This document shows, piece by piece, positions 1-15,269 of a stretch of DNA of 15,269 bases; position 1 is the stretch's first letter; each line of letters opens with the position of its first letter. The notes under the pieces are model-generated. The model had not been told where the DNA came from and ran no database searches. It saw nothing but the letters and a program-made list of their open reading frames with translations. Position numbers and translations under genes: made by a program. The DNA is taken from positions 1,343,319 to 1,358,587 of the forward strand of contig FN649739.1 of NCBI GenBank assembly GCA_000310025.1. The letters run 5' to 3'. Origin of the DNA: Ectocarpus siliculosus. Taxonomy: Eukaryota; Sar; Phaeophyceae; Ectocarpales; Ectocarpaceae.

Positions 1-23
1 AAGACGCAACTTGGAACTTCGTT

Positions 24-332
24 TTGGCATGGTGGGTTAAGGAAAGTGCACACAAGGAAGAATGTGACGGCCGGTTCGACTTCGAGACGGCCACCCACAT
101 CAGCGAGACCATCATCGCCGGGCGCACCAAGCTCAAGAGCGAAGCGGGAATCACCAAGCGCATGTCCAGCTACGGGCTTGAATTCGGCGATGAATCTTCT
201 TTGACCAGTTTCAGGTTCCGTCTGTTGTTGCGTTTGTCCGCTGATGATGAGTCGCTGATAAGTTTGCTCGCTGGTGGGTGTGCATCACCACCCGAGCACA
301 TGAAAGTAGGTTCATATGGCAAGCAGAAATAG
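24..332 (+). CDS. Possible terminal exon of an unidentified upstream gene (partial)
   Basis: The frame is open from position 3 to a TAG at 330-332. From about 55 to 200 the third codon positions are strongly G/C-rich, as in the helicase exons, giving a sequence with DGRFDFETATHISETIIAGR followed by a basic stretch. The downstream part is less biased and may be non-coding. An acceptor is possible at the AAG ending near 54 or 57, and a donor at TTCAG/gttccg near 220. I do not recognise the family. It could be the last exon of a separate gene, or an early exon of the helicase gene if it splices near 220. The start shown is only the first near-cognate codon of the open frame. Confidence 0.45.
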   Translation: MAWWVKESAHKEECDGRFDFETATHISETIIAGRTKLKSEAGITKRMSSYGLEFGDESSLTSFRFRLLLRLSADDESLISLLAGGCASPPEHMKVGSYGKQK

Positions 333-2009
333 CTGTTCGCCGAGTAGACGGCTTGCATAGACAGGTTTACCGTTCTCGATGGTATGTATAATTGATACTA
401 CGTGGCATGGGAGTTTTACCTGTCCCGTGAAAGGTGTGTGTGTAGGCAGTGTAGGCAACTATATATACATGATATGAGATTTGAAGCAGCAAGTAGCAAC
501 ACACGAAAGTTCGCCAGCGCGCTGGCAGGAAGAAGACAAGCTAGTGACGACATCGGCCGCCAGCCCTTTCGCGTTAGTTTGTACTGTCAGTATAGTCAAT
601 CGTTTGTTGACCCGTGATAGTAGGTCTTGGAGCTGCATCGTTTGCCGTGTTTCTTGATGGAGGGGTCGTGTCGGAGATATGCGTCATTGCTTGATACCTG
701 CGTACTACCAGTAGCATCATGAGTCACGCATTTCCCTCTATAGTTGATTTGCAGCAAGACAACAAGACGTCTCTATCTGTGTGATGCGTATGTTGTGCAG
801 GTACACTTTTGTGTGTTGTACACGTGTAGCCTAGGGATGATAGCTTGAGAGGTGAGAGTTGAGGACATCTGTCCTAGATACACACTATTAGTAGATGCTT
901 GCATGTAGAAGTCGAGCAGGGAGACTCTGATTACGTCAGAGAGACTCTCGGAATATTTGCGGTGAAACTTTTGGGTTTGTCCGAACAGACCCCGAAAGAC
1001 CAGTGCAGCGAGTAGATCTCGGGAGAACCCTGCGTTGACGGTTTGTGTGATTTTGTCTTTGTTGTTTTCGAGATGAGACACAAGCGCGCTCTCGCCCTTG
1101 TGCTCACTCCACTTAAGCACCATCGAAGCCTGACCCGGGAGTCAGTCAGTAATCAAACATCTTTCTTCGCTTCTTCGTTCCGAGGCACACATCTAGTTGC
1201 ACCCGCGCTCGAAGTGTAACCTCTGTGTAGGCTGCTGCACAACCACAGCCTACGAAGCGACCGCGGCACACAGCACACACCCGCTGCTGCTGCTGCTGCT
1301 GCTGCTGAGACGCTTATCGCCGAGACACGACAACGATCACAAGAGTTGTGGCGGTGTGTTGTGCAGGAACCAGGCCGAACGAGGCGCGGTAGACTATTGT
1401 TTGTAGTTGTCCGTGTGATCCTCTATCGCAGCGGGGTTGACCACACTCGCATCGTAGACGCGTTGCTCCATGAAAACCACTTGGAACTACAGTATGTGGA
1501 TACATTCGCTTTTGCCTCGGGGTTGACTTCGTGTGCACGCACCTGCTACCGCAGTCGGTGAGTGAGTACAGCAGGTGTGGATGGACAGTCACACCCGCGG
1601 GATGGATTGCCGAAAGTTGGTTGGTCCACGCACCGGTTCGATCGGCTTTTGGGAACGTAACCGCGGCCAACGCGCTGGGAAAGCTTACAAAAACCCATCG
1701 AAAAGATAAGACCAACTGAGTGGCGTGTATGCACTCGCACCTGTTCCGCCTGCTGTTTTTCTTGTTCTCTTTACTTTTTTTCTCCGACGTCGCCGCACAA
1801 AGTATGAATCGACACCATGACGCTCGCCGTCAAGCGGTGTTTTTTCAAACCAGAGGGCACGCGCACAGCAGTCACTCGCTCCCCCGCCGATTTCCCGCAG
1901 ACAGGTGACCACAGCATAGCGTGGCCGAACACGAAAAGCGGCGGGGCCGGGCTGTGCCCCTGCAGGACCCAAGGCAGGGTGGGGGGGGACGGCGCGCACT
2001 TTGCCCGAG
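333..2009. other. Intergenic or 5' upstream region without a supported gene
   Basis: I see no convincing exon on either strand. A TA-rich run lies at 461-470 (tatatatacat) but nothing ties it to a promoter. A (GCT)n microsatellite sits at 1283-1307. A 116-codon minus-strand frame at 773-1123 lacks the G/C third-position bias of the exons here and has no recognisable motif. The transcription start and 5' UTR of the helicase gene should lie in this stretch. Confidence 0.5.
1283..1307. repeat. (GCT)8 trinucleotide microsatellite
   Basis: About eight uninterrupted GCT/CTG units lie upstream of the helicase gene. The same trinucleotide recurs on a larger scale in intron 5. Confidence 0.95.
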
Positions 2010-14105
<12,096 letters not shown>

Positions 14106-14122
<17 letters not shown>

Positions 14123-14175
14123 GTGAGTGTCGGTCAGGGAGGGCTACTCATACTCATGTAAAGGCATTCCAGTCG
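14106..14175 (+). repeat. Left copy of a 70-bp duplication covering the exon 13 donor
   Basis: It begins 17 bp before the end of exon 13 (gcacactgcgtcagcga), crosses the donor and ends at agtcg. The right copy is at 14475-14542. The two differ mainly by four bases (agtg) at the donor, present here and missing on the right. Confidence 0.92.
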
Positions 14176-14474
14176 CCCCGGTGGTCTGGTTGGTATCCTC
14201 GAAACCTTCTAGAGGCCAGGTCAGGGGTTCGGATCCCGGCGTAAGCGAGCTTTTCTTGCAAAGTGAGTTTTTCTCTCGCTTCCGCTCCTGGCCTAGTGGA
14301 TAGCGCTAGTTCGTGTGTACACAGAGGGAAGAGAGTGCTGACCTCTTCTCGCATTAAAAATCAAAGTACCGCTGGAGGGGAGGGTAGAGAGGGGCCCTTC
14401 TGTGTGACCACGGGTTGGAGTAAACGGCACTAGTGCCTTGAGCGCTGATTTGAAGTGAAGACAAAAAAAAAAAT
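14176..14474 (+). mobile_element. tRNA-derived SINE-like insertion
   Basis: About 300 bp with a tRNA-like head. It has an A-box-like gtggtctggttgg (14181-14193) and a B-box ggttcggatcc (14226-14236) at tRNA-gene spacing, and ends in an A run (14463-14473). The acceptor, anticodon and T stems do not pair well, so it is not a functional tRNA gene. A second strong A-box-like word (tggcctagtggatagcgc) lies at 14290-14307. The element could therefore be a dimer of two tRNA-like units. It is flanked by a direct duplication. Confidence 0.75.
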
Positions 14475-14542
14475 GCACACTGCGTCAGCGAGTGTCAGTC
14501 AGGGAGGGCTACTCATACTCATGTAAAGGCATGCCGTAGTCG
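14475..14542 (+). repeat. Right copy of the exon 13 donor duplication
   Basis: It repeats the last 17 exon bases exactly and continues through gggctactcatactcatgtaa to gtagtcg. The donor here reads gcga/gtgtca instead of gcga/gtgagt. Confidence 0.92.
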
Positions 14543-14605
14543 TTAGGCCATTGACCTCGCATTCCTATTCCTACACTGCCGGGACGGAGCGATATGCCGG
14601 GTTAT
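14531..14605 (-). repeat. Dispersed repeat family A, copy 5 (partial, inverted)
   Basis: The reverse strand holds the aatgcgaggtcaatgg, ctaacgactacggcatgc end of family A. It overlaps the right end of the exon 13 donor duplication. Confidence 0.78.
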
Positions 14606-15269
14606 CGCTACGTCTCACAAGGGTGGACCAGCAACTGGTCATCATCCTTGGGGGGGGGGAGGGGGCGAAAGACAAGGCTTGAAAAGCAGGGGGGGGTACA
14701 ACGGGTTCGCTGCTCGCTCTACTAGTTTGGCCCAAAGGCAAAGCCTGCTGTGCTGCGAAGCGGATGGTTGTTTTTTAGGCTGTTTTTTTTAGCGGGGAGG
14801 CTTGTACCGCCGTGGCGAAGCTTTTTTTGTGGTACGGTATTACCGTAAACCGCTATCCGCCTCTTCCTCTTCCCTTCCCTGTACTCCCTCTTTTCTTTGT
14901 TCCTACAGCTGACACACACTCCTCTTTATGCCTTATTTGCTGGGCTGCGGTTCTCGAACACCCCCTGAAACATGTCCACGCTCATTCCCCCCTGTTTTGT
15001 CGGTGCTACCCACCTTGTGTTTTATATTTTTCCTTACTTTGGCGGTTGTTGCCTCTTGTCCTCCCGCGCCCCCGCCCCCACCCACCTCCCACCTCCACCT
15101 ACCTCTTGATTTTTTTTGTGTATTTTGTTATTAGCATCGACCGGGCTAACTGACTGACCAATAAAGACGTCAGTCTCAGCGCGGTTGAAAACACCAAAAG
15201 CTTCTAAAGGATACCATGACCTAGGACGCCGTGTTGGGGCGTGGGGCGTCATGGGGGAGGCTATCCTAC
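14606..15269 (+). other. Remainder of intron 13, no exon seen
   Basis: I searched for the WGHDFRPDY-type continuation after DEAHCVS and found none. The stretch holds G, C and T homopolymers and a third copy of repeat family C (15132-15173). Confidence 0.75.
15132..15173 (+). repeat. Short repeat family C, third copy
   Basis: ttagcatcgac, gggctaactgactgaccaat and aaagacgtcag match the intron 4 copies at 6181-6229 and 6311-6346 in order. Confidence 0.75.

Noticed and set aside
773-1123. 116-codon open frame on the minus strand upstream of the helicase gene
   Set aside because: It starts with ATG and looks protein-like, but codon third positions lack the G/C bias of the exons here and no domain or splice context supports it. 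A small unspliced gene cannot be excluded.
14176-14250. Functional tRNA gene
   Set aside because: A and B boxes are present, but the anticodon loop lacks the expected T33 and the T and acceptor stems pair poorly. An A-tail and flanking duplication point to a SINE-like element.

Overview
This is a eukaryotic nuclear window that carries most of one intron-rich gene on the + strand. Thirteen coding exons (2010-14122) can be chained. Every junction keeps a consistent codon phase, and nearly all introns begin GT and end AG. The joined exons encode at least 682 residues. The product is a RecQ-family DNA helicase of the BLM/SGS1/plant RECQ4 type. It has a long low-complexity Gly/Gln/Pro-rich N-terminus, a short predicted coiled coil, a GRF-type zinc finger, and then the start of the RecQ helicase core (motifs 0, I, Ia, Ib and II). 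The gene runs off the right edge: the last visible exon stops right after DEAHCVS, inside a codon, and no further exon was found before 15269.

Organism: small GC-biased exons, introns of about 0.4-2.1 kb, heavy CTG/TTG/GGT microsatellites, long G and C homopolymers and an N-filled gap suggest a draft genome of a multicellular stramenopile, most likely a brown alga such as Ectocarpus. This is inference from style, not proof.

Layout: 1-332 holds an open, coding-like stretch that may be the last exon of an upstream gene of unknown identity. 333-2009 is intergenic or 5' region with no gene I can support. 2010-2051 is the first recognised exon. Intron 1 (2052-4198) is filled with dispersed and tandem repeats. 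Exons 2-7 (4199-8604) encode the N-terminal region. Exon 8 (9675-9859) encodes the zinc finger. Exons 9-13 (10962-14122) encode the helicase core. 14123-15269 is the start of intron 13 and contains a tRNA-derived SINE-like insertion.

The most unusual aspect is how the introns are built. Several are tandemly duplicated right up to, or across, their splice acceptors. In intron 9 three decayed copies of the Walker A exon, each ending in AG, precede the functional exon. In intron 6 the acceptor and start of exon 7 are present twice. Introns 1 and 7 have about 94-bp and 266-bp duplications next to their acceptors. The donor of exon 13 is duplicated on both sides of the SINE-like element. At least three dispersed repeat families and one MITE-like element are also visible. 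The assembly gap at 12592-12769 appears to separate two versions of the same sequence.
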